From positions 808,890-872,889 of the forward strand of contig NZ_LMDS01000005.1 in assembly GCF_001425865.1 (NCBI RefSeq): a stretch of DNA of 64,000 nucleotides, in the 5' to 3' direction. The stretch's first letter is position 1. Each line of letters begins with the position of its first letter. Shown one piece after another: positions 49,566 to 57,904 of this stretch. The notes beneath the pieces were generated by a model. That model did not search any database. It saw nothing but the letters and a program-made list of their open reading frames with translations, and was not told where the DNA came from. The stretch is from Rhizobacter sp. Root404. Its GTDB lineage: Bacteria; Pseudomonadota; Gammaproteobacteria; Burkholderiales; Burkholderiaceae_C. The position numbers were made by a program, and so were the translations under genes.

Positions 49566-50102
49566 CTAGGGACACGCGTCGCTATCCAAGAGCCGCTGAT
49601 AGAGCTGGGCGAATCGCCATGGGTGATGACCGGTCCGGGCAAAAAGCCAGATGAGGTCATAGCGTTCATCCGGCCAGACCTGCGGGACGTCGGCTGGCCC
49701 CATTAGCGCGGTTCCTATCGCCGGGATGCCTTGGTGCCGCCAAGCCACCAGCGTCACCCCTTCCAGCTTGGCGAGGTGGGCTGCCAATGCGACCTCGTCG
49801 CCAGGCGCGAAGCGACGTTCGATGGGAGTGTCGATACGCCGCGAAAGCGGCGTCAACGTGCTGATGGCACGTCGGCTCAGGTAGTCGCCCGCAGGCGTCG
49901 CAGCAACAAGCCAATCCGGCCGCGTCAGTGCGGGGTGACGACCAGAATTCTCGCGAAAGAGTTGCGTCAGCGCGCCCGCACGCTGCCAACCTCGCACGCT
50001 CAGTTCATTCGGGTCTTCAGTACCCGACTCCTGCACGCCTATTGCGCCGCCCGGACCTGGCTTTTCTGCGTGACGAATGACGAGGACCGTCTGAGTTGCC
50101 AT
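49566..50102 (-). CDS. Histidine phosphatase family protein
   Basis: A 178-residue protein with the histidine-phosphatase catalytic start VLVIRHAEKPGPGGA (RHA rather than RHG), SVRGWQRAGALTQLF, and a later His in VAWRHQGIPAIG. This is the SixA/phosphoglycerate-mutase-like superfamily; the substrate is unknown. It is three bases downstream of ligD, so the two are co-transcribed. A phosphatase next to ligD is suggestive, since end processing involves phosphate removal, but that link is only inference. Confidence 0.8.
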   Translation of the reverse strand: MATQTVLVIRHAEKPGPGGAIGVQESGTEDPNELSVRGWQRAGALTQLFRENSGRHPALTRPDWLVAATPAGDYLSRRAISTLTPLSRRIDTPIERRFAPGDEVALAAHLAKLEGVTLVAWRHQGIPAIGTALMGPADVPQVWPDERYDLIWLFARTGHHPWRFAQLYQRLLDSDACP

Positions 50103-50105
50103 GCA

Positions 50106-52733
50106 TCAGTCCTTTGTCTTGAGCCCCATCGCCTTGCTGGCCTTGGTCAGCGTCTGGCGGCTCTTCCAGTAAGACGCCCAGGGGTCCGCGCTCTGGAACG
50201 ACAGGTGCTCGCGTGCGGTAGCGACGGTCCATTGGTCGCCGCTCTTCAGCTCCGCCAGGTCGTCCCAACTCACGGGCATGGACACACCCAGCCCGGGACG
50301 CGCACGCGCTGAAAACGCCGCGGCGGTCGTGGCACCTCGACCGTTTCGCAGGTAGTCGACGAAGAGCTTGCCGACGCGATTAGACGGACCGCTCTTGGCG
50401 ACGAAGCGCGAGGGAACGACGCGAGCGAGGTGCTCGACGACTGCCTTCGAGCACTTGTTGACCTGGTCGTAGTCGTGCTTTGGCGCCAGCGGCACAACGA
50501 CGTGCAGTCCCTTGCCGCCGGACGTCTTCAGCCACGACTCCAGTCCCAGTTCATTCAGGAACCCCCGCACCAGCAGCGCCGCCTCCTGAATATGAGGCCA
50601 CTTGGTCCCCTCGCCGGGGTCGAGGTCGAAAATCATCCGGTCCGGCGACTCGATATTCCTCTTGGTCGAGTTCCAGGTGTGGAACTCAATGACGTTCATC
50701 TGCGCGGCGCCGGCCAGGCCTTGCGCCGTTACCACCTCGAGCAGCGGCGCATGTTTGGGCCACAACTCAGGGTCCATCTCGACGACCCCCGGCATCGACG
50801 TCCGCTCTGAATGCTTCTGGAAGAACAGTTCGCCCTTGATGCCGGTAGGTCCGCGCACGAGTGCGCAGGGACGACCTTTCAGGTGAGGCAGCATGAACTC
50901 GGCCACCGACTCGTAGTAGCGCACCAGGTCGAGCTTGGTAAGTCCGGTGGACGGGTCAATCACCCGGTCGCCATGGCTGACCTTGATGCCGCCCGCCGCT
51001 GCCTTGCCAGCGGGCCGAATCGGGGTCGCGGACTCGGGCGTCTTCGCGGTCTCGCGACGAATCGACTTCGGCGCCTTGTCGGTGCGCAGCGAGATGTAGG
51101 CGCCATGTCGAATCTGGCCGTCGGGCGTGATTTCCGCGTACTCAACTTCGGCCACCAGCTTCGGCTCGACCCAGCGTTCGCTGCCGGGTCGGCGCTTCGA
51201 CCAGCGCCCAGGTTTGCCGGGGCCCGCAGCGAACGGCGTGGCGTCGGTCTCGAGCTTCTGCAGCTTCGTTTTCAGCTCGGCGGCCTCGGCGGAGTTCCAG
51301 CCGGTGCCGACACTGCCGACCGAGGTCAGCTTTCCGGCATCGTCGTACACACCCAGCAGCAAGCTGCCCACCTGCGCGGACCCGTCGCTCCGGTCCGTGT
51401 ACCCGCATACGACGAACTCTTGCCGAAGCTTGCACTTGAGCTTGAGCCAGGTTTCGGTGCGGCGAGAGACATACGGGGCATCGGTGCGCTTGGCGATGAC
51501 GCCCTCGAGATTCATCTTGCAGGCGGACTGCAATACTGATGCCGGGTCGCCCGGGAAGGCGGCGCTGTAGCGAACGTGGTCGGCGCCCTTGTCGTCGATG
51601 AGCGCCTTGAGTAACCGGCGCCGCTCCCCCAGAGCGACGTCGCGTAGGTCGTAGCCTTCGAAGTACGGGACATCGAAGAGGAAATAGTCGATGCCGGCCG
51701 AGCTCGTCTTGCGGTCGAACGACTTTTGGAGCCGGTTGAAGTTCGGCGCACCTTTTTCGTCGAGAACCACGATTTCGCCATCCAGCCACGACGACTTGAG
51801 GCCCAGTTGCTTGAGCTCGGCCACGAGCCCCGGCATCTTGTCGGCCCAGTCGTGGCCACCGCGGGTCACCAGCGCCACTTCGCCGCCCTCGAACTTGGCC
51901 ATCAGGCGGTAGCCGTCGAATTTGATTTCGTAGGTCCATTCGCCGGTGGCTGGGACGCCCGTGGCCAGTGTGGCCAGCTGCGGCTGCAGCTTCGTCGGCA
52001 TCGGGGCTTTGACGGCGCCGGGGACGGCTGAGGGAGCCGACGACTTGGAGGAGCTCTTTGCCGCCTTCTTGGCGGGCGCCTTGGTCTTAGCCTCCGGGGC
52101 CGGGGCCGGTGCTGGTGCTGGTTGCTTTACGCGGGTTTTGAGCGGCTTGGCGATGACGCTGTCGGGCAGCGCGCTCACGACATCAAACTCCGACCGCGGA
52201 CGGCCGTACTCGTCGCCGCGCTTCTTGAACAGCAGCCACTGTTCCTGCTTGGCACCCGCCTTGGTGATGTTCACCAGCTCCCACAGGCCCTCGAGCTTCT
52301 GACCGTGCAGCTCGAACATCAGCTTTCCCTCGCCAAGGCCTTTGCGCGCATCGCCTACCGGCTTCCAGCTCCCGTTGTCCCAGACGATGACCGTGCCGGC
52401 GCCGTACTGCTTTGGCGGGATGACGCCCTCGAACGACGCGTAGCTCATCGGGTGGTCTTCGGTGCGCACGGCCAGGCGCTTGTCGGCCGGGTCGAGACTC
52501 GGACCCTTCGGAACGGCCCAGGACAGCAGCACGCCGTCTAACTCGAGCCGGAAATCGTAGTGGAGGCTGCTGGCGGCGTGCTTCTGGATGACGAACGTCA
52601 GGCGCTCGCCGGTCGGCGCCTGCTCCCCGCGCGGCTCGGCGGTTACGTTGAAGTCGCGCTTCGCCCAGTATTTCGCGAGAGGCCCGGTGGGGGCCGAAGG
52701 CGGCTTCGTAGCGGCGGTCGTCCGTGAGTTCAT
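50106..52733 (-). CDS. ligD: ATP-dependent DNA ligase LigD (phosphoesterase-ligase-polymerase)
   Basis: An 875-residue multidomain NHEJ enzyme. Order: 3'-phosphoesterase (about 30-190: FVIQKHAASSLHYDFRLELD, AVPKGPSLDPADKRLAV), an Ala/Pro/Lys linker (205-240), ATP-dependent ligase (250-560) with the adenylated Lys in YEIKFDGYRL, DGEIVVLDEKG, GVIAKRTDAPY and WLKLKC, and a primase-like polymerase (600-860) with FDLDPGEGTKW and TSGGKGLHVVVPL. PE-LIG-POL is the common proteobacterial order. With Ku it repairs double-strand breaks without a template. The motif residues look intact. It is transcribed with the phosphatase gene. Confidence 0.97.
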   Translation of the reverse strand: MNSRTTAATKPPSAPTGPLAKYWAKRDFNVTAEPRGEQAPTGERLTFVIQKHAASSLHYDFRLELDGVLLSWAVPKGPSLDPADKRLAVRTEDHPMSYASFEGVIPPKQYGAGTVIVWDNGSWKPVGDARKGLGEGKLMFELHGQKLEGLWELVNITKAGAKQEQWLLFKKRGDEYGRPRSEFDVVSALPDSVIAKPLKTRVKQPAPAPAPAPEAKTKAPAKKAAKSSSKSSAPSAVPGAVKAPMPTKLQPQLATLATGVPATGEWTYEIKFDGYRLMAKFEGGEVALVTRGGHDWADKMPGLVAELKQLGLKSSWLDGEIVVLDEKGAPNFNRLQKSFDRKTSSAGIDYFLFDVPYFEGYDLRDVALGERRRLLKALIDDKGADHVRYSAAFPGDPASVLQSACKMNLEGVIAKRTDAPYVSRRTETWLKLKCKLRQEFVVCGYTDRSDGSAQVGSLLLGVYDDAGKLTSVGSVGTGWNSAEAAELKTKLQKLETDATPFAAGPGKPGRWSKRRPGSERWVEPKLVAEVEYAEITPDGQIRHGAYISLRTDKAPKSIRRETAKTPESATPIRPAGKAAAGGIKVSHGDRVIDPSTGLTKLDLVRYYESVAEFMLPHLKGRPCALVRGPTGIKGELFFQKHSERTSMPGVVEMDPELWPKHAPLLEVVTAQGLAGAAQMNVIEFHTWNSTKRNIESPDRMIFDLDPGEGTKWPHIQEAALLVRGFLNELGLESWLKTSGGKGLHVVVPLAPKHDYDQVNKCSKAVVEHLARVVPSRFVAKSGPSNRVGKLFVDYLRNGRGATTAAAFSARARPGLGVSMPVSWDDLAELKSGDQWTVATAREHLSFQSADPWASYWKSRQTLTKASKAMGLKTKD

Positions 52734-52982
52734 ACGGCCAGAACGTACCTCTAGCGGTGGTGGCTTGATGACGGCCGTCCGCTTCGACTGCTGTCAGACG
52801 ACGCCGTGACCAGAATTGCGCACAAAGCAATAGCCCATCCGTAACGTCTAGGTAAGTTGGGGGGCCCTAATACGTGTGGTGTCGGACGCGCCCTGCGGAA
52901 TCACGCGCTGTTCGCCCCCTGCGCGAGCAACGCTGTGGTCGCAGCATTGCGACTTCATTCAACACATCTGCAGGAGCACGCC

Positions 52983-53177
52983 ATGTCCACCGACAGCATG
53001 ACACCCGAAGCCAAGGACCGCGCATTCATCGACGCAACTGAAGAGGTCGAATTGAACGACTGGTCCAACCGGTTCGGGGTGACCAAGCAGCAGCTGCGAA
53101 CCGCCATGGCCGCCGTGGGTGGCCGAGCCACCGATGTAGAAGCCTATCTCGCCTCGCACATCACGATGACCACATAA
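52983..53177 (+). CDS. DUF3606 domain protein (copy 2)
   Basis: A 64-residue protein with DUF3606 features: FIDATEEVELNDWSNRFGVT, then KQQLRTAMAAVGGRATDVEA. A good ribosome site (CAGGAGCACGCC) precedes the ATG. It is divergent from ligD with a 249-base gap that holds no gene. Confidence 0.78.
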   Translation: MSTDSMTPEAKDRAFIDATEEVELNDWSNRFGVTKQQLRTAMAAVGGRATDVEAYLASHITMTT

Positions 53178-53348
53178 GGGCGCCACGCGACCATGGTGCA
53201 GACATCCCCCTAGGGTGCAAGAGCAGTGGCTAACAGGCTGGGCCTTGCGCTAGATTTCTGCAACGCAGGCGGTATCTCAAGGCGGCTCCAAGCGGATGCG
53301 TGGAAAAGCTTGAACGTATCGCGGACAACGCAGCAGTCGAGGACATCC

Positions 53349-53639
53349 ATGCCGCTCTTCCTCTTCGGTCAGCCACAGGGCCAGCACGAGGTGCTTTGGT
53401 ATCAAACCTCGACCTTCGAGTCGCTCGATAGGAGGCTCGTTCTGAACGTTGGAATAGACCTGTTCAGCAGGTTGCCGGGACTGCGCAGCGCCGGAAATGC
53501 CCGGGTGGTTGATGTCGCAAAACTCGCTTTGCCGCGGCACGCGATTCAGGGCAGCCAGTGGCTTCCTCGGCACGGCGTGTTCCCGGCCACGGTCGCGCCC
53601 GCTGAGAAAGACCGCTACGCGCTGACGATTCAGTTCTGA
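53349..53639 (+). CDS. Hypothetical protein, 96 aa
   Basis: A 96-residue protein, start MPLFLFGQPQGQHEVLWYQT, then SRLPGLRSAGNARVVDVAKL and TVAPAEKDRYALTIQF. It looks like a small beta-rich domain. The ATG at 53349 has GAGG six bases upstream and is chosen over the longer frame from 53226. It is followed 11 bases later by the next plus-strand gene. Not recognised. Confidence 0.5.
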   Translation: MPLFLFGQPQGQHEVLWYQTSTFESLDRRLVLNVGIDLFSRLPGLRSAGNARVVDVAKLALPRHAIQGSQWLPRHGVFPATVAPAEKDRYALTIQF

Positions 53640-53650
53640 GAGCGGTCACG

Positions 53651-54040
53651 GTGGCTGCTCGGGGCGCTCCCGATTCGGACAAGTACCCGTCGACGCCAGA
53701 CGGTCGCTACTTCGTGGTCCGCGGCCGCCTTTGGCGTAAGTCCAATCCCGAGCTGCCCGAGGCCGAGCGCAAGCGTCACGTGGACGCGCTGATGCATGCG
53801 CGGCGCATGCTGAGAGGGGACGTCGCGCCGGAAGTCAGGACCGCGGCCCGCTTGCTGGTCGATGCGGCCAAGACGGCTCTTGGCGAACGCGGACCGGTGT
53901 GGTGGACAGACAGCGCTCCGGACTACAACCGAAAAATGGCCACGTCGACGCCCTATGCCGGGTGGTACCGCGCCGTGACACTTGAGGTCGACCAATCCAA
54001 CAGGCTCAGCGCGACCCCGGCAGCCCCGTCCCCGCCTTGA
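53651..54040 (+). CDS. Conserved hypothetical protein, 129 aa (duplicated segment, copy 1)
   Basis: A 129-residue basic protein beginning with GTG: SDKYPSTPDGRYFVVRGRLW, then KRHVDALMHARRMLRGDVAP, GPVWWTDSAPDYNRKMATST. A truncated copy is at 58595-58921. I know this pattern (TPDGRYFVVRGRLWR) as a frequent hypothetical protein of betaproteobacteria and rhizobia, with no assigned role. Its 3' end overlaps the convergent 68-aa gene by 35 bases, an arrangement kept in the second copy. Confidence 0.7.
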   Translation: MAARGAPDSDKYPSTPDGRYFVVRGRLWRKSNPELPEAERKRHVDALMHARRMLRGDVAPEVRTAARLLVDAAKTALGERGPVWWTDSAPDYNRKMATSTPYAGWYRAVTLEVDQSNRLSATPAAPSPP

Positions 54041-54350
54041 TTCGACGCAGCAAGTCGACGTGCTCCCGTGCCGCGACCTCAGGCGACACCCGCTCACCCT
54101 CGTATGCGAAACTGCGCTGCGCCAGGCGACTGACGAGATTCGCATCGCTATCCGGGTCGGCCCCCAGCCACGCCACTACGAACCGATTGCACCATGCGGT
54201 TTTTTCCCGCATGACGGGGTATTGGCAAAGCTCGCTCCCGAGCCTGATGGCACCCTGAGTTGCGCGACGTATTGGAACGGTGCACGTTGGCGTTTTGTCT
54301 TGAGGTTGCCCCGTTGTCCCGACTTGCCGACACCTTACGAGAGCAGCAGG
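53703..54350. repeat. Duplicated segment, copy 1 (partner 58586-59235)
   Basis: About 650 bases here match 58586-59235 in the same orientation, covering the 129-aa gene from its GRYFVV codons, the convergent 68-aa gene, the intervening spacer (GGCAAAG...GCTCCCG) and the first codons of the helical-family gene (CCCGACTTGCCGACACC). The copies differ by many point changes, so the duplication is not recent. In the partner, both ends are cut. Confidence 0.75.
54006..54212 (-). CDS. Conserved small protein, 68 aa (copy 1)
   Basis: A 68-residue basic protein, start MREKTAWCNRFVVAWLGADP, then SRLAQRSFAYEGERVSPEVA and HVDLLRRIKA. The copy at 58887-59093 is about 65 percent identical by eye and keeps the frame open, with changes typical of selection on protein, so both are probably real genes. 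The 3' end overlaps the 129-aa gene on the other strand by 35 bases. Function unknown. Confidence 0.65.
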   Translation of the reverse strand: MREKTAWCNRFVVAWLGADPDSDANLVSRLAQRSFAYEGERVSPEVAAREHVDLLRRIKAGTGLPGSR

Positions 54351-54769
54351 CGCTTCTTGTTCTGCTGCTGGAGCGCGCACCTCCCGCCGCTCCTGGCGAG
54401 CGCACGTTCTCGCCAACGCATATCCGCCGCGCGGCCTATGCGCACCTGAGCGTATTGCGCAATGTTGTTGCACTGGCGCTCGGTAGTCGGTTCGGAATGG
54501 AACAGCTTGTATTCGCCAGCGCGGTGCTGACAGCGACTCTCGCGCACGTGCTCCTATCCGGCGAAGAGCAAGACCTCTACGCCCGACTGCTGCCTTTGCT
54601 GACCGCGCTGTTCGAAGCAGAGCAGGCGCTCATCACGGCGACCACGCTCAGCCTGGATGAAGCGCAGTTGGACCGTTTGGGCTATGCCGCAGAGGAGTTG
54701 TTCGAAGTGCACTAAGGGCGCGGCGAACTCTCGTCGGAGCGCGGTCTGTCGCAGATGGGAGAGCTGTAG
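54314..54769 (+). pseudogene. Helical SPTHLRR-family protein (copy C) with premature TAA
   Basis: A TTG start (GAGG nine bases upstream, aligned with the MSRL start of copies A and B) gives LSRLADTLREQQALLVLLLE, GERTFSPTHIRRAAYAHLSV, LTALFEAEQALI and AEELFEVH, then TAA at 54713-54715. Past it, the same frame continues GRGELSSERGLSQMGEL to TAG (54767-54769), matching LYGRGELASERSASQMGAL of copy B. One base change, Tyr codon to TAA, explains the stop. The shortened protein of 133 aa may still fold, as only the tail is lost. Unlike A and B, it has no kinase next to it. Confidence 0.65.
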
Positions 54770-54781
54770 GCAACGCGCGGC

Positions 54782-55027
54782 TCAGTGACGCGCCGTGTTC
54801 TCCGTGGGATGGCTGTCGGGTCGGTTCGTTACTGAAGCGGAGCGCTCGAATGCAGCGTCGATGGCGGCCTCGGGTGGAGTGTCAGTCCACGCGCAACCTT
54901 GGGCTACGGCCGTCGCAATTACGACGGCGTCCCATGCCGAGATTTCCTGGTTGCGACTGAGCAGGCGCAGCGTGGCGCGCCGAATCCAGTCCGTCTTGCT
55001 GGCCGTGTACTCGCCGACTCCCTTCAT
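54782..55027 (-). CDS. Small conserved hypothetical protein, 81 aa
   Basis: An 81-residue protein: MKGVGEYTASKTDWIRRATL, then ISAWDAVVIATAVAQGCAW, and a polar tail. The strong ribosome site (AGGAGG five bases before ATG) and the conserved-looking first 45 residues support it. No domain is recognised. Confidence 0.65.
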   Translation of the reverse strand: MKGVGEYTASKTDWIRRATLRLLSRNQEISAWDAVVIATAVAQGCAWTDTPPEAAIDAAFERSASVTNRPDSHPTENTARH

Positions 55028-55122
55028 GGAGCCTCCTGGTCACCGTCCGGAGGCGTGAGTCTGCCGCAGCAATATGACGCCGGCAAGTAGAAAGGCCCCG
55101 GTGCGGGCGGGGCTCGAGCCGC

Positions 55123-55320
55123 TTATCGACCGCTGGCGATAACGGCGGCAGCGATAGCGGCAGCGGCGGTCAGCAGCACGTAGAGCGTTTTGCGGCTGGG
55201 CAGCTTCAGCGGAGCCGTCGGGAGCTGCCGGGTGTCCGGGCGAAACAGCTCTCCATGGTCTTGCTCCCGCGGGTCGGTGGAGTCTGATTTCGGCAGGTCA
55301 CTCATGGGCTCTTTCGTCAT
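55123..55320 (-). CDS. Small single-span membrane protein
   Basis: A 65-residue protein (or 60 from the second ATG at 55305): a polar, acidic N-terminus, then TLYVLLTAAAAIAAAVIASG as one C-terminal membrane helix, the layout of a tail-anchored protein. No clear ribosome site. It lies 22 bases downstream of DUF3606 copy 3 and may be co-transcribed. Confidence 0.5.
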   Translation of the reverse strand: MTKEPMSDLPKSDSTDPREQDHGELFRPDTRQLPTAPLKLPSRKTLYVLLTAAAAIAAAVIASGR

Positions 55321-55342
55321 TCGGCGGCTTGTCCATCATCGC

Positions 55343-55570
55343 TCAGCTCTGCGATTTCGCACGCGACTGTGCATCAGCGTTGCTGGTCGCGTGGCTGCCC
55401 TTCAGGTGCATCTCCACGTCCGCGGCGCTGTCGCCAACGGCCTTCACGGCGTCGCGAATCTGGTCGGGCGTCGCGTCGAACTTCTTGGCCCAGTCCTGAA
55501 GCTCGTACTCCTCTTTGACGTTGATGCGGGTGCGGTCCTGTCCGCCGGCCATGGACTTGTTGTCAGACAT
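55343..55570 (-). CDS. DUF3606 domain protein (copy 3)
   Basis: A 75-residue protein with the clearest DUF3606 pattern of the three: RTRINVKEEYELQDWAKKFD, then PDQIRDAVKAVGDSAADVEM, followed by a Ser/Ala-rich tail. The ribosome site AAGGAG precedes the ATG. It lies downstream of imuB on the same strand after 107 bases. Confidence 0.85.
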   Translation of the reverse strand: MSDNKSMAGGQDRTRINVKEEYELQDWAKKFDATPDQIRDAVKAVGDSAADVEMHLKGSHATSNADAQSRAKSQS

Positions 55571-55677
55571 GCTGGTCTCCTTCTTGGATGGAGGTCTCAG
55601 TATCGGCGTCAGCCTCAGCGGGTCTGCCAGCCAGTGACGTGCGCGAATGCGGGTGAGCACCTACATGACCGACCGGG

Positions 55678-57006
55678 TCAGGCGAACATCCCGTGCAGGA
55701 ACCAAGCGGCCTCATCGTCGGCAAGGCGCGTCTGGAACACCCACAACACGCCGGCGTGCTCGCTGAGCGCCACCCAGTAATCGCGGGCGACGTTGCGCGT
55801 CTCCGCCTGGCCGTCCACCACGGTCCGGTCCCACCAGCCGCCCTCCACCCGGTGCGGGCCGGCAAGCAGCAGCAGGACGCCCTGGTACATCGGTCGGTCG
55901 CCGCGGGTGGCCAGGCGCAGCGGCTCCGGCAGGATGAAGGTAGGCTGCGAAACGTCGACCGTGCGCGCGAGCTTTTTGGCCCGGCCCTGAGGCGCCGGCT
56001 GCCAGTGGCACATCCATTCGACCCGGTGGTCCTCGGTCACCACCGGCCGCAGCACGCGCTCCGGGCCCAACCGCGCAGCGATGCGCTCGAGCACCAGCGC
56101 GAGGCTCTCGCCCGCCTGCTGGGGTTCCGGAAACAGCGTGAGCTCCTTGTCCTCCAGCGAATGGACCTCGGACGCCAGCAGCTCGAGGTCGCCCACCGGC
56201 GCGAGCAGTTCCACCTTGCTAAGGTGCTCGGCCAGCAACCGCGTCAGGTGCTCGATGTCGCGCGTCGGCGCGGCCGTGCGCACCACCAGCTCGCCACCAT
56301 CGCCCGCCGACTTCGACCGCATCGCGTCATGACACCAACGCAACGTGAACGCCGTGACCCCGCAGTGCCTTGCCGCCAGCCAGCCCGCCATCTGCACCAA
56401 GAGGCGCCGCGCGCCGAAGAGGATTGCCGGCGCATGCTCGATGCGCGACGGCAGCTCGGATTTCATGTGGAAGTCGTCAGGCAGCTCCACCCAGTCGTGC
56501 GCCTCAGGCAGCAGGCCGTACGCCTGGTCGAGGGCGCCGAGCAATTCCGCCCCGAAACGCCGGCTCATGCCGCCCCGCGGCAGCGCCCGCACATCGCCCA
56601 ACGTCTTGCACCCCAGGCGCGCAAGCGTTGCCTGATGCGTCGACACGCGGGTCAGCATGTCCAGCGGCAATCGGTCCAGCACCTGCTCCAGTGGCTTGGA
56701 GAACCCGTTCGACGTGCCCGACCTCGCCACCGCGACGGCGGCCAGGCTGGTCGGGGCCCAGGCGAGCTGGCGAACGCCCAGGTCGGCAGACTCTTCGCGA
56801 ACTCGTTCCACCAGTTTCTTCTTGCCACCGAAGAGACGCACGCTGGCCTCGAGCTCCATCACGACGGCAGGCGACTCGGAGAGCGGCTCGATGACTGCAA
56901 CGCGGGGTGTGAATTGGAGGCACCACGTCGCGAGTCCCGAGGTGGCCTCAGTGCGCCGCGACTCGTCGGACGGACGCTTGTCGGGGAGCAGGGCTGCCCA
57001 CAACAC
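55678..57006 (-). CDS. imuB: SOS mutasome protein ImuB (catalytically inactive Y-family polymerase)
   Basis: A 442-residue Y-family-like protein. ImuB links DnaE2 to the beta clamp and ImuA in damage-induced mutagenesis. Visible: MLWAALLPDKRPSDE start, CLQFTPRVAVIEPLSESPAV, VVMELEASVRLFGGKKKLVE, the helix-hairpin-helix region STHQATLARLGCKTLGDVRA, and the little-finger region with RDYWVALSEHAGVLWVFQ. The acidic residues of active DinB polymerases are missing, as usual for ImuB. The GTG start lies inside imuA (59-base overlap). It is a little shorter than typical. Confidence 0.92.
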   Translation of the reverse strand: MLWAALLPDKRPSDESRRTEATSGLATWCLQFTPRVAVIEPLSESPAVVMELEASVRLFGGKKKLVERVREESADLGVRQLAWAPTSLAAVAVARSGTSNGFSKPLEQVLDRLPLDMLTRVSTHQATLARLGCKTLGDVRALPRGGMSRRFGAELLGALDQAYGLLPEAHDWVELPDDFHMKSELPSRIEHAPAILFGARRLLVQMAGWLAARHCGVTAFTLRWCHDAMRSKSAGDGGELVVRTAAPTRDIEHLTRLLAEHLSKVELLAPVGDLELLASEVHSLEDKELTLFPEPQQAGESLALVLERIAARLGPERVLRPVVTEDHRVEWMCHWQPAPQGRAKKLARTVDVSQPTFILPEPLRLATRGDRPMYQGVLLLLAGPHRVEGGWWDRTVVDGQAETRNVARDYWVALSEHAGVLWVFQTRLADDEAAWFLHGMFA

Positions 57007-57808
57007 GGGGAACCTCGGTGTCGCGCAGTTCGCGTGCGGCGAGCAACAAGCTCGGCTTCATCAACCGCGGCGTAAGAATTGAATCGAGCCCGCCGGGTAT
57101 CGACGGCAGCAGAATGTCAGACTCGTGCGTCGGCCCCTTGCGCTTGAGCAGGTGAACCTGCAGCTCCCAGTCGACGCCAAGACGGACCTGGACGCGCAGC
57201 GGCGCCGCCGAAGGCTCGAACTCGGCCGCGGCGGGACGGCAGAGGAAGACCGGGCCATCGCATGCACCCGCGCAGACCTGGAGCCGGCGAATCTGTTCCT
57301 GGCGCGCCTGGGGAAGCCAGGACACGAGCAGGCCCGCTGAGTTCGACTTCACGAGTTGTTCGGTGACCCACAGGCGCTCCGACGGCGTTTCGGCCTGAAT
57401 CCAGACCAAGTGGCGTTCGTCCAGCCCCGCGAAGCGCAAGCCAGGCAGGTGCGGGTGCTTGGGCGGCCCAACGATGACGACCTGAAGTCCGCTAGCCACC
57501 ACTTTCCGAATCGACGGTGCCAGCAGTCGCCACTCGGTCACCGTGGGCTGAGGCTGAAGGATTTCAGTCAGGGAGTGGCAAGGCCAGCCGGCGCCCGGCA
57601 GCTCGGCATCGAGCGCTGGGAAGCCGCTGGACAGGACCGTGGTGACCGACGAGCCCAGCTCGGCGCCGCGCCAGACGGCGGAGCTCAGCTCCGGCGGCAG
57701 CTCGAGCGCCTGTCCGGGCGTGCGGCGGCCGCGGTGACATCGAGCGCTTGGAAGGGGTGCCGGGACCGGCTCATCTTCGTCGCCGGTCCATCGCAACACG
57801 GCCGCCAT
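56948..57808 (-). CDS. imuA: SOS mutasome protein ImuA
   Basis: A 286-residue RecA/SulA-like protein: WRGAELGSSVTTVLSSGFPA, LDAELPGAGWPCHSLTEIL (the RecA-like Walker A region without GKT), VIVGPPKHPHLPGLRFAGLD and LLVSWLPQARQEQIRRLQVC. ImuA is needed with ImuB and DnaE2 for translesion synthesis. The start at 57808 (MAAVLRWTG) has AGGAGT upstream and lies 16 bases after the LexA box; the longer frame from 57874 would cross the operator and is rejected. Confidence 0.93.
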   Translation of the reverse strand: MAAVLRWTGDEDEPVPAPLPSARCHRGRRTPGQALELPPELSSAVWRGAELGSSVTTVLSSGFPALDAELPGAGWPCHSLTEILQPQPTVTEWRLLAPSIRKVVASGLQVVIVGPPKHPHLPGLRFAGLDERHLVWIQAETPSERLWVTEQLVKSNSAGLLVSWLPQARQEQIRRLQVCAGACDGPVFLCRPAAAEFEPSAAPLRVQVRLGVDWELQVHLLKRKGPTHESDILLPSIPGGLDSILTPRLMKPSLLLAARELRDTEVPRVVGSPAPRQASVRRVAAH

Positions 57809-57824
57809 TAAGGGACTCCTAGTA

Positions 57825-57840
57825 CTGTATGGGCGTACAG
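57825..57840. promoter_or_regulatory. LexA operator between imuA and a DUF72 pseudogene
   Basis: CTGTATGGGCGTACAG, flanked by AGTA and TATG, matches the LexA consensus. It lies 16 bases before the imuA ATG on one side and about 65 bases before the broken DUF72 gene on the other, so it could have served both. Confidence 0.9.
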
Positions 57841-57904
57841 TATGCACGACCGGCCGGCGGCGCGACAGCGTCACGTTGGCTCGCTCTGACCGATGCGATG
57901 AACG

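Noticed and set aside
49388..49669. 93-codon minus-strand ORF between the pseudo-GGDEF and phosphatase genes
   Set aside because: It overlaps both neighbours and has no coding features.
55693..57075. 460-codon plus-strand ORF opposite imuB
   Set aside because: Shadow frame; imuA/imuB and their LexA box fix the strand.
57809..57874. Upstream extension of imuA to 57874
   Set aside because: It crosses the LexA box; the ATG at 57808 has a good ribosome site.
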